Of a stretch of DNA of 64,000 nt, positions 13,814-22,482 are shown one piece after another. The notes beneath the pieces were generated by a model. That model worked only from the letters and a program-made list of their open reading frames with translations, had not been told where the DNA came from and did no database searches. The number at the start of each line of letters is the position of its first letter. Positions within the stretch are counted from its first letter, which is position 1. Made by a program: the position numbers and the translations under genes. This DNA comes from Streptacidiphilus albus JL83 (GTDB lineage: Bacteria; Actinomycetota; Actinomycetes; Streptomycetales; Streptomycetaceae). The stretch is from positions 744,001 to 808,000 of the forward strand of contig NZ_JQML01000001.1 of the NCBI RefSeq assembly GCF_000744705.1, read 5' to 3'.

Positions 13814-13966
13814 ATGCCGGTTGATCTACCACCGCCCAGCGTCGGCGGCCCGCCGAAGCTCGTCGCCGCGATCTGGTTCGACAAGCGGGTGCTGCTCGGC
13901 ATCCCGGCCGGCACCGGTCTCACCCCGGAGGCGTTCCGCCCCGGCGACGCGGTTGCCGGTCAGTGA
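13814..13966 (+). CDS. Possible 50-residue protein or gene remnant
   Basis: A short frame from ATG 13814 to TGA 13966 encodes a Pro/Gly-rich peptide (PPPSVGGPPKLVAAIWFDKRV, about residues 5-25). I do not recognise it. It overlaps the 3' end of the HNH gene by 7 bp on the opposite strand. It has GC-rich third positions but no clear ribosome site, so it could be a remnant or chance. Confidence 0.2.
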   Translation: MPVDLPPPSVGGPPKLVAAIWFDKRVLLGIPAGTGLTPEAFRPGDAVAGQ

Positions 13967-15273
13967 CCTGCGGCGGAGAGGCTGCTGGTGTAGTGGTGTC
14001 GGGTGGGGCTGGTCCAGTGGACGTCGTGGGTGGCGGGGTCGTGGCGGACGCGCCAGCGGGCGCGGTGCTTGAGCAGATGGTGCCGCCGACAGAGAGCGAT
14101 GAGATTGTCCGGGGTGGTGGGCCCTCCGGCCCGGGGGTCGTCGTGGTTGAAGGGGACGACGTGGTCCAGGTCGCATTGGTCGGCGGCGCGGGTGCAGCCG
14201 GGGAAGCGGCAGGTCGCGTCGCGGGCGGTGACGTGGCGGGCGACCTCGGCGGTGGGCCGGTAGGAGGTGGGGTCGGTCCTGACGAGACGTCCGGTGGCGG
14301 GTTCGACCAGGAGCCGTCGCCAGATGCTGCCGGGCGCAGTCGCCAGCGCGCGGGCCTGGGCTGCGGTGACCGGCCCGTAGCCCTTGAGGTCGGCCGGGTC
14401 CTGGCCGGTGCCGATCAGGGTGTCGTACGGGACGGTGACCGACACCGTCGTCACCGGGGAAGTTGTCCCGGATTCGTGGACAAGTTCGCCGGGCCGCGTG
14501 ACGAGGTCGACCAGGGCATCGGCACGACGCTGGCGCAGTGTGCGGCCGTCGTCGCTGCGGCGGGCGTGGGTGTCGACGGCGGCGTCGACGCGCAGGGCGT
14601 CGACGGCCGTCAGCAGCGCGCCGTACCAGGCCATGCCGTCCGGACGGGGCTGCAGGGCGGTGTGCCGGTCCTCGCCGGCCCGCCGGTGGCGCTCCTCGGC
14701 GCCGACGGGGTCGGCCTTGATCACAGCGCGGGCGATGGCCTTGCGGGCCGCACCGACGGTCTGCTGCGGGAACCGGTCGACGGTCAGCTCCTCCACCCTC
14801 GTCGCGACCGGGTCGTCGAGGTTGGCGGTGAGCTCGGACAGGACCTTGGCGTGCATGAGCTGGATCCGCCCCTGCGCCAGCAGCGCGACCGTGCGCGGGA
14901 ACCGGCTCACGATCGCCCGCGCCTCCACCAACCGGCCCCGCGCCGTGTCCGGCGACACCCTCAGGGCGCACGCGACCTGCTCCCCGGTCTCCAGGAAGTC
15001 CACCAACGCGTCCGGCTGCCCCGGAATGCACTCCAGCGGCTGTGCCTCCAGCCCGGCCAGCAGTTCCAACTCGATGGCCTGCAGCCAGCGAAGGTGTCGC
15101 TCCACCGCCACCAGGGCGTCGACCCGGCCCGCCGCCGACAGCACCGCGCCCGCCAGCCCTGCCAGCCCTGCCAGCCGCGCCGCGCTGTCCGCACCGGGCA
15201 CGCACCGCGCCAACTCCGCCACCACCACGTCATCCACGACCAACACCCCCAGACTGTTCCGTACACCCCTCAT
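13960..15273 (-). CDS. HNH endonuclease of the DUF222 / 13E12-repeat family
   Basis: A protein of 437 residues from ATG 15273; a GTG at 15354 would add 27. A long helical DUF222 region covers most of the protein. The C-terminal HNH domain holds CRFPGCTRAADQCDLDHVVPFNH and NLIALCRRHHLLKH: the paired Cys residues, the DH and the final HH make the beta-beta-alpha metal nuclease site. Such genes occur in many copies in actinobacterial genomes, often near mobile DNA. They resemble group II or homing-type nucleases; the host role is unknown. Neither start has a well-spaced ribosome site, so the N terminus is uncertain. Confidence 0.88.
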   Translation of the reverse strand: MRGVRNSLGVLVVDDVVVAELARCVPGADSAARLAGLAGLAGAVLSAAGRVDALVAVERHLRWLQAIELELLAGLEAQPLECIPGQPDALVDFLETGEQVACALRVSPDTARGRLVEARAIVSRFPRTVALLAQGRIQLMHAKVLSELTANLDDPVATRVEELTVDRFPQQTVGAARKAIARAVIKADPVGAEERHRRAGEDRHTALQPRPDGMAWYGALLTAVDALRVDAAVDTHARRSDDGRTLRQRRADALVDLVTRPGELVHESGTTSPVTTVSVTVPYDTLIGTGQDPADLKGYGPVTAAQARALATAPGSIWRRLLVEPATGRLVRTDPTSYRPTAEVARHVTARDATCRFPGCTRAADQCDLDHVVPFNHDDPRAGGPTTPDNLIALCRRHHLLKHRARWRVRHDPATHDVHWTSPTRHHYTSSLSAAGH

Positions 15274-15544
15274 CCTCACTGCCGCCACTGACAATTCCGG
15301 CCCCCGAAGAGGGGTCCGACCGGAATTCAGCGACGCGAACGGTAGTGCAGCCACCTCCCGTGCGCCCCCATGATCCGCCCCCTCCCCTATTTCGAACCTG
15401 TCCTGATTTCCGGGACAGATCCCGGCCCGTCGCGAGGCCGGTCGACACGTCGGTCGGCACGTCGGTCGGCGGGCCGAGGTCCATGATCGCGGCGAGGAGG
15501 AGGACGGTCGGGACCGGCCAGGACCGACCTCGGGCGCCGGGGGG

Positions 15545-16252
15545 TCAGTTGGAGCGCAGCGCGGGGTGGTCGGCGACGACCGTGCAGGAGCCGGGGGCGA
15601 TCTCGGTGAAGCCGGCGTCGCGGACCGTGGGCAGGCCGGAGCCGGTCAGCACGGACCAGCGCTCGGGGCTGGCAGTGCGCACGGCGAGGGCGAAGCCGGA
15701 GTCGCGCCACGCCGCGCGGTCCGCGTCGGACAGGGCCCACCAGGCCAGTTGCGCGCCGTGACCGGCCTGGGCCATGGACTTGCCGGTCGACATCGGGACG
15801 TCCGGGTTGAACCAGAGCACCGGCAGCAGCGCGTCCGCGGCGGTCGGCGGCTCCGGGTCGTCCAGCTCGGTGCCCGAGACCTGGAGCTTGACCAGCTCCT
15901 TGGGCCAGCCGTCCAGTGGCACCGGTGGGAACACCCGGACCTCGGCCGACTTGCCGGTGAGCGTCAGCCCAGGCAGCTCGGAGGCCCGCCGCCACTCGGA
16001 GCCGCGGGCCCGCCGCACGACCTTCCGGATCCTGGCGTCCTGCCAGGCGTGCACGCGCTCGGCCCACTCGCCGTCCGGCTCGGTGGCGCGGGGGTCGGAG
16101 AGCAGCGTGAGCACGGCTCGGGCCGCGGTCTCCAACGCGTCGGTGTGCGCGGGCGGATCGTCACGCTCGATCCGGACGACGAGCGGGAGCACGTACTGGG
16201 GCGCGGCGTCGCGGTCGTCGGACTGGTCGGCGAAGGGGCTGCTGCTGGTCAT
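15545..16252 (-). CDS. Peptidyl-tRNA hydrolase, PTH2-like family
   Basis: A 235-residue protein from ATG 16252. The N-terminal half is specific to actinobacteria. The C-terminal half carries the PTH2 signature MSTGKSMAQAGHGAQLAWW (about 150-170), with the Lys and the QxxH-A core. It ends in a strand-helix unit (GLPTVRDAGFTEIAPGSCTVVADHP) as in the archaeal/eukaryal Pth2 fold. It would free tRNA from dropped peptidyl-tRNA, or act on a related ester. It is divergent from the GNAT gene at 16328 with 75 bp between them. The frame is open further upstream, to 17005, but that part is the shadow of other genes. Confidence 0.85.
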   Translation of the reverse strand: MTSSSPFADQSDDRDAAPQYVLPLVVRIERDDPPAHTDALETAARAVLTLLSDPRATEPDGEWAERVHAWQDARIRKVVRRARGSEWRRASELPGLTLTGKSAEVRVFPPVPLDGWPKELVKLQVSGTELDDPEPPTAADALLPVLWFNPDVPMSTGKSMAQAGHGAQLAWWALSDADRAAWRDSGFALAVRTASPERWSVLTGSGLPTVRDAGFTEIAPGSCTVVADHPALRSN

Positions 16253-16327
16253 CGGGCCAGTCTCGCAGCCCGCCCGGGGGTGTTCGCTACCCTGGTACCC
16301 ATCGCCGCACGTCAGGAGCTCGTCACC

Positions 16328-16918
16328 ATGGTCACCACCGCAATCGCCCAGCCCGTTTTCCGCACCGCCGGGGCCGAGGATGTGCCTGCGCTGGTGGCAC
16401 TGATCGAGTCGGCGTACCGCGGTGACTCCAGCCGCGCGGGGTGGACCACCGAGGCGCACCTGCTGGACGGGCGGCGCACGGATCCCGAGGGCGTCAGCGC
16501 GGTGATCGGCGCCGAGCACAGCCGGATGCTCGTGGCCGAGGCGGACGGCGAGATCCTCGGCTGCTGCCAGCTGGAGAGCCGCGACGGCCACGCCTACTTC
16601 GGCATGTTCGCCGTGCGTCCCACTCTCCAGGGCGGCGGTCTGGGCCGACAGGTCCTGGCCGAGGCCGAGCGTCTGGCGCGCGAGGAGTGGGGCGCGGACG
16701 AGCTGCACCTGACCGTGATCACGGCCCGGGAGGACCTGATCGCCTGGTACCTGCGCCGCGGCTTCGCCCGCACCGGGCGCAGGAGCGCGTTCCCCTACGG
16801 CGAGGAGCGCTTCGGCCGGCCCAAGCGCGACGACCTGGAGTTCGAGCTGCTGGTGAAGGAACTGCCCCAGGGCGCCTCCGCCAGGACCGAGGACAGGGCG
16901 TCGAGGGCGGACGGGTAG
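16328..16918 (+). CDS. GNAT family N-acetyltransferase
   Basis: A 196-residue protein. The GNAT core is clear: an N-terminal VFRTAGAEDVPALVALIESAYRG helix, ILGCCQLE and AYFGMFAVRP strands, then the acetyl-CoA loop LQGGGLGRQVLAEAE (motif A, about residues 101-115). An ITAREDLIAWYLRRGFARTGR helix (motif B) follows. AGGAG at 16314-16318 supports ATG 16328. The last 17 or so codons run antiparallel over the tail of the decayed mocR gene, so the native end may have been altered when that region decayed. Confidence 0.88.
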   Translation: MVTTAIAQPVFRTAGAEDVPALVALIESAYRGDSSRAGWTTEAHLLDGRRTDPEGVSAVIGAEHSRMLVAEADGEILGCCQLESRDGHAYFGMFAVRPTLQGGGLGRQVLAEAERLAREEWGADELHLTVITAREDLIAWYLRRGFARTGRRSAFPYGEERFGRPKRDDLEFELLVKELPQGASARTEDRASRADG

Positions 16919-17668
16919 TCGAGGTCGGACGGGGCGGCGAAGCCGATCAGCTTGGAGTTCGCCGAGACCGCGGACGGACGGGCCGTGACGGGTGCAGTCC
17001 GACATCGACTCCGCTTCGCCGGGGCCGTCCGCAGGCAGGGTGACCAGGGCGTGCAGACCGGCCGGGACGCCGTGGGCGGTGAGGGCCGGTGCCGTCGGCG
17101 CGCAGCACGTCGCTGAGCAGACCGACGGACTGGTAGTAGCCCGAGGTGATCACGATGCGGTGCGGGGTGGTGAGCACCCACGGGTGCGCCCGAGGTAGTC
17201 GGCGAGCGCCGTGCGCAGCTAGATCCGGCCCTGCGGGTCTCCGGCGCCGAAGTCCTCGGGGCGGGCGCGGGTGAGCACCCGCCGGGTGGCTGCGAGCCAG
17301 GCGCGGGTGGGAAAGGCGCTGACGTCGGGGAGTCCGGGCCGCAGGTCGTGGACCGGCCGTGCCGCTGCCGGTCCGGGGGGCGCGGGAGCCGGGGCGAGCG
17401 GCGGCGCCTCGGCGACGGAGGTGCCCGATCCGGGACGTGCGGTCAGGTGGCCCTCCTCGACGAGTTGGTCGTAGGCGGCGGTGACGGTGCCCCGCGAGAG
17501 CCCGAGCTCCTGGGCGAGGCCGCGGGTGGACGGCAGGAGCGTTCCGGCGGCCAGGCGTCCGTCCCTGATCGCCGCACGCAGCGCGGACTCCAGGCCGGCC
17601 CGCCGCCCGCTCGCCGCGGTCAGGTCGACATGGAGGTCCAACCGGGAACTGGACCAATGATTCGACAT
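16868..17668 (-). pseudogene. Decayed MocR/PdxR-type GntR-aminotransferase regulator
   Basis: ATG 17668 starts a normal MocR N terminus: a GntR winged helix (ALRAAIRDGRLAAGTLLPSTRGLAQELGLSRGTV region), then a Pro/Ala linker and the beginning of the aminotransferase domain (RPGLPDVSAFP, GAGDPQGRI). A TAG at 17219 stops it after 149 codons, where a family member reads on (LRTALADYLGR follows directly). A shifted frame then gives HRIVITSGYYQSVGLLSDVL, after which roughly 200 codons of the PLP domain are missing. The extreme C-terminal part (GVPAGLHALVTLP, IGFAAPSDLDYPSALDAL) is still present to about 16868. Stop, frameshift and large deletion together make real decay likely. Confidence 0.85.
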
Positions 17669-17767
17669 GGGACTGGATCTTATTCCGTGGTCCGGATGCC
17701 GCCTAGGTTGATGGCCAGGGCCTCGGCCCGACAACGAAGGAGACCCGGCGGAGAAGGAGACCCAGCG

Positions 17768-18541
17768 GTGATCGTGATCGCCCACCTCAGCGACATCCAC
17801 ATCGGCGACGGCCACGGCGACCACGCGCAGCGCAGCGTCGAGCGCACCCGGGCGGTCATGGACTACCTGGAGGACCTCCCGTTCGATCTGGACACGGTCC
17901 TGGTGACCGGGGACATCGCCGACCACGGCCGGCCGGCCGAGTACCAGCAGGCCCGCGAACTGCTGGCCTCCCGGCACCCGGTACTGGTCTGCCCGGGCAA
18001 CCACGACGAACGCGCCGCGTTCCGGGAGGGCCTGCTCGGGCAACCGGGATCGGCGGCGCCGGTTAATCAGGTGCACCGAGCCCCCGGCGTCGTCGTCGCG
18101 CTCTGCGACTCCTCGGTACCGGGCAAGGACGAGGGCTACCTTCAGGACGAGACGTTGGCCTGGCTGGACGGCGTGCTCGACGGCACGCCGGACGGGGTGC
18201 CCGTCCTGGTCGGCTTCCACCACCCGCCGGCCCTGCTGCACAGCCCGTTCATCGACGGCATCCGGCAGTTCGGCGCACAGCGGCTCGCCGAACTGGCCGG
18301 CCGCCGTCCCGGCATCGTCGCCTTCCTGTGCGGGCACGCCCACACTCCGGCGGCGACCACCTTCGCCGGCCGGCCGCTACTGGTCGCCCCCGGGGTCGTC
18401 TCCACGCTCCGGCTCCCCTGGGAGCACCGTGCCCACCCGGAGGACCACGTCCACCTCGGTCCTCCGCCCGCGCTCGCCTTCCACGTCCTGGACGACGAGC
18501 GTCGGTTGACGACCCACTACCGGTGGGTCGACACCAGCTGA
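17768..18541 (+). CDS. Metallophosphoesterase (cyclic-nucleotide phosphodiesterase-like)
   Basis: A 257-residue calcineurin-like phosphoesterase. The metal motifs are in order: HLSDIHIG (DxH, residues 6-13), VLVTGDIADHG (GDxxD/H), CPGNHDER (GNHD/E), GFHHPP and FLCGHAHTP (GHxH). The order and spacing fit class III cyclic-nucleotide phosphodiesterases of the CpdA/Rv0805 type. GAAGGAG lies upstream of GTG 17768. It acts in the cytoplasm on a phosphomono- or diester. The 3' end overlaps the antiparallel metal-receptor frame. Confidence 0.9.
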   Translation: MIVIAHLSDIHIGDGHGDHAQRSVERTRAVMDYLEDLPFDLDTVLVTGDIADHGRPAEYQQARELLASRHPVLVCPGNHDERAAFREGLLGQPGSAAPVNQVHRAPGVVVALCDSSVPGKDEGYLQDETLAWLDGVLDGTPDGVPVLVGFHHPPALLHSPFIDGIRQFGAQRLAELAGRRPGIVAFLCGHAHTPAATTFAGRPLLVAPGVVSTLRLPWEHRAHPEDHVHLGPPPALAFHVLDDERRLTTHYRWVDTS

Positions 18542-19375
18542 GCCACCCGCAGCGGGCTGCCGACCGGGTCGGCGCAGCTGGGCGGCCAGGACCGTGCGGG
18601 CCTCGGCCATGGAGGGGCCGTACCAGGTGAGATGGCGACCGCTGAGCAGGGCGGCGGGCAGCCCCGGGAAGGCTTCGGGGCCGTCGGTGGCGGTGAAGCG
18701 GTAGGGCTCGTCGGGCAGGACGACGAGGTCGGCTCCGGCGTCGCGCAACCGCTCCAGCGGGATGGCCGGGTAGCGGTCGGCGTGGTCGGCGTAGACGTTC
18801 CGGACGCCGAGCCGACGCAGCACGTCACCGGCGAAGGTGTCGCGTCCGAGGACCATCCAGGGCCGCCGCCAGATGGGGACGACGGCCGCCGCGGTCGCGG
18901 GACCGGGCCCCGCCCAGGGGGCGTCGCTGTCGCTCCAGGCGGCCTCCGCCCGGTCGAGCCAGTCGGGACGCGGGAGGCCGCAGGCCGTGACCAGCATCCG
19001 GTCCAGGGAGCGCAGCGCCTGGTCGACGGTGCGGACCTCGGTCACCCAGACCGCCGCTCCCGCAGCCCGCAGGGCCTCGATGTCGGGGGCCCGGTTCTCC
19101 TCCTCGTTGGCGAGGACCAGGTCGGGGGCGAGCCCGAGGATCCGGGCGACGTCGGGGTTCTTGGTGCCGCCGACGCGCGTGACGTCCAGGTCGGCGGGGT
19201 GGCTGCACCAGTCGGTGGCGCCCACCAGCAGCCCGGGCGCGGAGCAGGCCAGCGCCTCGGTCAACGACGGAACCAGCGAGACCACCCGCCGGACCGGCCC
19301 CAGGCGCACCGGCGTGCCCCGGTCGTCGGGCTCGGTGCGGGTCCGGCGGGCGGGCGCGGGCTGCGGCGGATTCAT
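18377..19375 (-). CDS. Helical-backbone metal receptor (TroA/BtuF-like)
   Basis: From ATG 19375 the protein shows the BtuF-like fold: RRVVSLVPSLTEALACSAPGLLVGATDWC, RVGGTKNPDVARILGLAPDLVLANEEEN, and a C-terminal lobe ending GPSMAEARTVLAAQL. There is no signal peptide or lipobox, so it is probably a cytoplasmic binding protein (cobalamin/metal-chelate class) rather than an ABC transporter subunit; no permease is nearby. The family fold is complete at about residue 278. The open frame then runs another 50-odd codons antisense through the end of the metallophosphoesterase gene. That tail looks non-native and may reflect a lost stop or a frameshift near 18570. Confidence 0.75.
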   Translation of the reverse strand: MNPPQPAPARRTRTEPDDRGTPVRLGPVRRVVSLVPSLTEALACSAPGLLVGATDWCSHPADLDVTRVGGTKNPDVARILGLAPDLVLANEEENRAPDIEALRAAGAAVWVTEVRTVDQALRSLDRMLVTACGLPRPDWLDRAEAAWSDSDAPWAGPGPATAAAVVPIWRRPWMVLGRDTFAGDVLRRLGVRNVYADHADRYPAIPLERLRDAGADLVVLPDEPYRFTATDGPEAFPGLPAALLSGRHLTWYGPSMAEARTVLAAQLRRPGRQPAAGGSAGVDPPVVGRQPTLVVQDVEGERGRRTEVDVVLRVGTVLPGEPERGDDPGGDQ

Positions 19376-19469
19376 GCCGTCGACGCTACCGCCCGCCGGG
19401 GCGGCGGCGGCGCCGGTGAGTACCCTGGTCGGGTCACCGTCCCGAGCCGACACACCTTCCGGGGGCATC

Positions 19470-19760
19470 GTGGAGTTCGAGTTCACCAGCGAGATCCATC
19501 ACTGGCGCGGCCCCGCGCCGCACCACTTCGTGACCGTCCCGCCGGAGCGGTCCGCGGACATCCAGGCGCTCGCCGCCGCCGTCACCTACGGCTGGGGCAT
19601 GATCCCGGTGGGCGTGCGCATCGGCGGCACCGACTGGACCACCTCCTTGTTCGCCAAGGACGGCGGCTACGTGCTGCCGGTCAAGAGCGCCGTCCGCAAG
19701 GCCGAGTCGCTCGACCTCGGCGACACCGTCACCGTCCGGCTGACGGTCCACGGCCGCTGA
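19470..19760 (+). CDS. DUF1905 domain protein
   Basis: A 96-residue protein matching the DUF1905 pattern: FTSEIHHWRGPAPHHFVTVP, YGWGMIPVGVRIGGTDWTTSLF, GGYVLPVKSAVRKAE, GDTVTVRLTV. It is a small beta-rich domain of unknown biochemical role; some relatives are fused to bacteriocin-protection YdeI domains. Start GTG 19470 has the best position relative to the fold. It is divergent from the metal-receptor gene, 94 bp away. Confidence 0.85.
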   Translation: MEFEFTSEIHHWRGPAPHHFVTVPPERSADIQALAAAVTYGWGMIPVGVRIGGTDWTTSLFAKDGGYVLPVKSAVRKAESLDLGDTVTVRLTVHGR

Positions 19761-19863
19761 GCCGCCGGGACGCGAGCCGGGCGAGCCTTGCCTTCAATGC
19801 TCCATATCCGAGTGTCCGTCGGGTGACGCGCAAGAACCCTTGGAACCCTTGTTCCTGCCCGGC

Positions 19864-20382
19864 TCAGCCGGGGCTGACGGAGGGACGGGAGGTGACGGCG
19901 GTGCCGAAGAGCGTCAGGATGAACAGCGCCACCGACAGCACGTGCACGGCGGTGCAGTACAGGCAGATGGCGTTGATGTCGAAGAGCTCCGCGTAGACGA
20001 GGTAGAGCGCGGTGCCGATCCCGGCGACCGACAGCAGCAGCCGCCCCGTCCGCAGCAGCCGGTTCGGGCTGCGCCACGCGACCGGCACATTGGCGGCGGT
20101 CATCGCGAGGAAGTAGGCGACGCCCAGCCAGACCACCGGGATGCCCAGCAGCACCGACTCCGGGCTGGTGGTGACCTTGCGGCAGTTGATGACGGCGTTC
20201 TCCGGGCAGGCGAGCAGCGTCGGGCTGGTGTAGTGCTCGACGGTCAGGTAGGCCGCGACGGCGAGACCCGCCAGCGCCAGCACCATGCCGAGCAGCGGCA
20301 GCGCCCTGGGCACGGCGGTCGGCCCGAGCTGCGCCGAGGCCCGCGACGGGGAGGTCTGCAGGGAGTCGGAACGGCCGCTCAT
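19864..20382 (-). CDS. Vitamin K epoxide reductase (VKOR) family membrane protein
   Basis: A 172-residue inner-membrane protein with four predicted helices. The first periplasmic loop carries the shuttle Cys pair ([15 protein letters not shown]). The quinone-side active site is the CLYC motif in a later helix ([20 protein letters not shown]). VKOR homologues reoxidise secreted thiol oxidoreductases using quinone. Its ATG at 20382 overlaps the stop of the DUF929 thioredoxin-like gene (ATGA), so the two are translationally coupled and should form one disulfide-forming pathway. Confidence 0.9.
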   Translation of the reverse strand: MSGRSDSLQTSPSRASAQLGPTAVPRALPLLGMVLALAGLAVAAYLTVEHYTSPTLLACPENAVINCRKVTTSPESVLLGIPVVWLGVAYFLAMTAANVPVAWRSPNRLLRTGRLLLSVAGIGTALYLVYAELFDINAICLYCTAVHVLSVALFILTLFGTAVTSRPSVSPG

Positions 20383-21317
20383 CCCAGCTTCCCCTCGTAG
20401 GCCGCGACCGCGCTGGAGCTGCAGACGGTGGCGGGCTGGTTGCCGGTGAGCTTGCACAGGGCGGCGGTCAGCGCGTTGGCGGTGCCGTCCACGGCCTGGG
20501 CGATGGGGTTGCCGGGGGTGTCGAGGACGGCGGCCACCTGCTGCTGGGTCTTGCCGGCGAGCAGTCCGGGGTCGTAGGAGGCGCCGGAGACGACGAACCG
20601 GTTGCCCAGGTCGGCGAAGGGGATGGCGCCGGTACTCGCGGAGGCGACGTAGGGCGGGGCGTCGTAGGTGGAGAGGAGCTGCTGCTGGGCAGCGGTCGGG
20701 GTGTCCAGGGTGCCGTAGCCGTTGCCGGAGGCGGCGGGCTGGTTGGTGTTGGTCTCCACGCCGCTGAAGGCCAGGTAGGCGCTGGTGTAGGTGGCGCCGT
20801 GGAAGGAGAAGGTGGGCGTGTTGGGGTCCACGTCCGAGGAGGAGGAGTGGGTGAGCTGGAGGTTCTGGAAGGTCCCGAAGCGGGACAGCGCGATGATCAT
20901 CGGCCAGCGTTCCGCCGCGCAGTACGGGCAGTACTCGGCCCCGACGTAGACGACCTCGGGCTTGCCGCCGCTGGTCAGCGCCGCAGCTCCGGAGACGGTG
21001 CCGGGCAGGGTGCTCACCTTCCCGGCCCCCACCTGGTCCAGGACCTGCGGGGACACCCCGGTCACCTGGGCGACCAGGGCGGCCGGGGCCGCTCCGGCCA
21101 TGGCCTGGACGGCCGCGGGGGCCTTGGCCGCAGCGGCGGCGGGGGACGTGCCGTGGTCGGCGAGCTTGACGCCGACCAGGGTGGCGACGGCCAGGACGAC
21201 CGCCGTGGTCGCGGCCACGGCGCCGGTGATCATCCGACGGCGGTGCAGCTCGGCGGCGCGGAGCGCGGCTATGCGCTCCCGGGCCAGTCGGCGGTCGTCC
21301 TTCGGCTGGACTGACAT
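20379..21317 (-). CDS. DUF929 membrane-anchored thioredoxin-like protein
   Basis: A 312-residue protein with one N-terminal membrane anchor (about residues 29-52, [21 protein letters not shown]). The extracytoplasmic DUF929 domain has a thioredoxin-type site [11 protein letters not shown] (CxxC). AGGAG sits 7 bp before ATG 21317. Together with the coupled VKOR gene downstream it probably forms or isomerises disulfides outside the membrane. Many actinobacteria carry this pair instead of DsbA/DsbB; the client proteins are unknown. Confidence 0.88.
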   Translation of the reverse strand: MSVQPKDDRRLARERIAALRAAELHRRRMITGAVAATTAVVLAVATLVGVKLADHGTSPAAAAAKAPAAVQAMAGAAPAALVAQVTGVSPQVLDQVGAGKVSTLPGTVSGAAALTSGGKPEVVYVGAEYCPYCAAERWPMIIALSRFGTFQNLQLTHSSSSDVDPNTPTFSFHGATYTSAYLAFSGVETNTNQPAASGNGYGTLDTPTAAQQQLLSTYDAPPYVASASTGAIPFADLGNRFVVSGASYDPGLLAGKTQQQVAAVLDTPGNPIAQAVDGTANALTAALCKLTGNQPATVCSSSAVAAYEGKLG

Positions 21318-21962
21318 GAGCGGTACTCCTCGGTCTGGTGCGACTCGGTCTGGTACGACGGTGGGTGACGGTTCATCGGTTCCGGACGGGTACCTCCGCG
21401 GAGCGGAGGGGGTGACCGTGCTCCGACAATATGGATTCTCCTGGACGGTGCCGCCCGCGCGGTAGGCGGTCCCGGTCCTCCCCGGTGCGGCCGAAGGCCG
21501 GCAGGGCGCGGCTCGCTGTGGGCCGTCGCCGCACACGGCGGGCGAGTTGGAGCGTGGTCCGGACAACTCCGGTGCAGGGCAACGATCTCCGCCACAGCAT
21601 CCGTGGCGGTCGGGCGCCGGGTCCGGGACCGGCGGAGGTACGGATCACACCATCATGACCAGCAGAAAGGCCATGGCGACGCTCATCGCCGGGTCGCAAC
21701 GGTTCGCCCCGCGGGGCACGAAGAGCCCACCGGCCGCCCCCGCCGACAGCGACCGAGGACAAGGGGTGGCGTCGCGTGGCGTGGCGAGCGAGAGCGTGTT
21801 CCGGGCAGTCAACACGTTGACAGGGCGCCGGGCGGACACGTTCGCATCTGCCCAGGGGACGGTCTGCACCGCAGCCGGAGTCTGACCGTTGCCGACGCTA
21901 CTGGCCGACGGCGCGGCGACGGCCGTCGCCGCGGCGCGCGCCGTCGCCGGAGGCCGGTGGGT
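21318..21962. other. 645-bp gap without a convincing gene
   Basis: I see no recognisable protein here. The only neat frame is ATG 21655 to 21885 on the plus strand (76 residues, start MTSRKAMATLIAG), with no family match and no good ribosome site. The stretch 21318-21440 holds the probable promoter for the DUF929-VKOR pair. It includes a less GC-rich patch (ACAATATGGATTCT at about 21425-21438). Confidence 0.4.
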
Positions 21963-22340
21963 TCACGGCGCGGGGCGGGATTCGGGGCGGAACTCGTGGG
22001 TGACCTCGATGGGTCCGACGATGTGCGCGTTGAACTCCGCCAGCTCCTCGGCCGGCACCCACAGCTCCAGAATGGTTCGCCCGCCGGCCTGTTGGACGGG
22101 GTAGCGCGCGACGAAGTCCGCGTCGACCTCGAAGCGGGTGACGTAGCCGACGCCCGAGGCGGGCACGTTCCAGTCCCGGGCGATGCGGATCGCGTAGTCC
22201 TCGTTGAGCACCGGATAGAAGATCGGCTGCTCGGGCAGACGCGGCGGCCACGCGCGCCAACCCGAGGCATCGACCAGCGCGAGCTCGTCCGGGCCGACGG
22301 GACGCCACAGCGTCATCGTGCTCACGGGCTCGCTCGTCAT
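21963..22340 (-). CDS. Small conserved protein of the type named ADP-ribosylation/crystallin J1
   Basis: A 125-residue soluble protein. It contains MTLWRPVGPDELALVDASGWRAWPP, QPIFYPVLNEDYAIRIARDWNV, GVGYVTRFEV and a C-terminal EFNAHIVGPIEV. I recall near-identical actinobacterial proteins carried under the name 'ADP-ribosylation/crystallin J1', but no catalytic motif of ADP-ribosyl hydrolases is visible, so the name may not describe the function. AGGAG precedes ATG 22340. It is divergent from a macrodomain gene, which gives some contextual support for ADP-ribose chemistry. Confidence 0.65.
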   Translation of the reverse strand: MTSEPVSTMTLWRPVGPDELALVDASGWRAWPPRLPEQPIFYPVLNEDYAIRIARDWNVPASGVGYVTRFEVDADFVARYPVQQAGGRTILELWVPAEELAEFNAHIVGPIEVTHEFRPESRPAP

Positions 22341-22482
22341 CGCGCACTCCTACTGCTTCTGCTGCTTCTACTACTTCCAGGTCTTCGGTCCGCTGTCGAC
22401 CGTAGTGCTTCGGACGAGCCGAGTGCGAGCGGATATCCGCAGCTGGCGGGCGGTGTCAGCGCCGCCGGTTACCGTCGGGACC

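Noticed and set aside
15566..16327. Upstream extension of the GNAT frame at 16328
   Set aside because: It is the antisense shadow of the PTH2 gene. The ribosome site at 16314-16318 fits ATG 16328.
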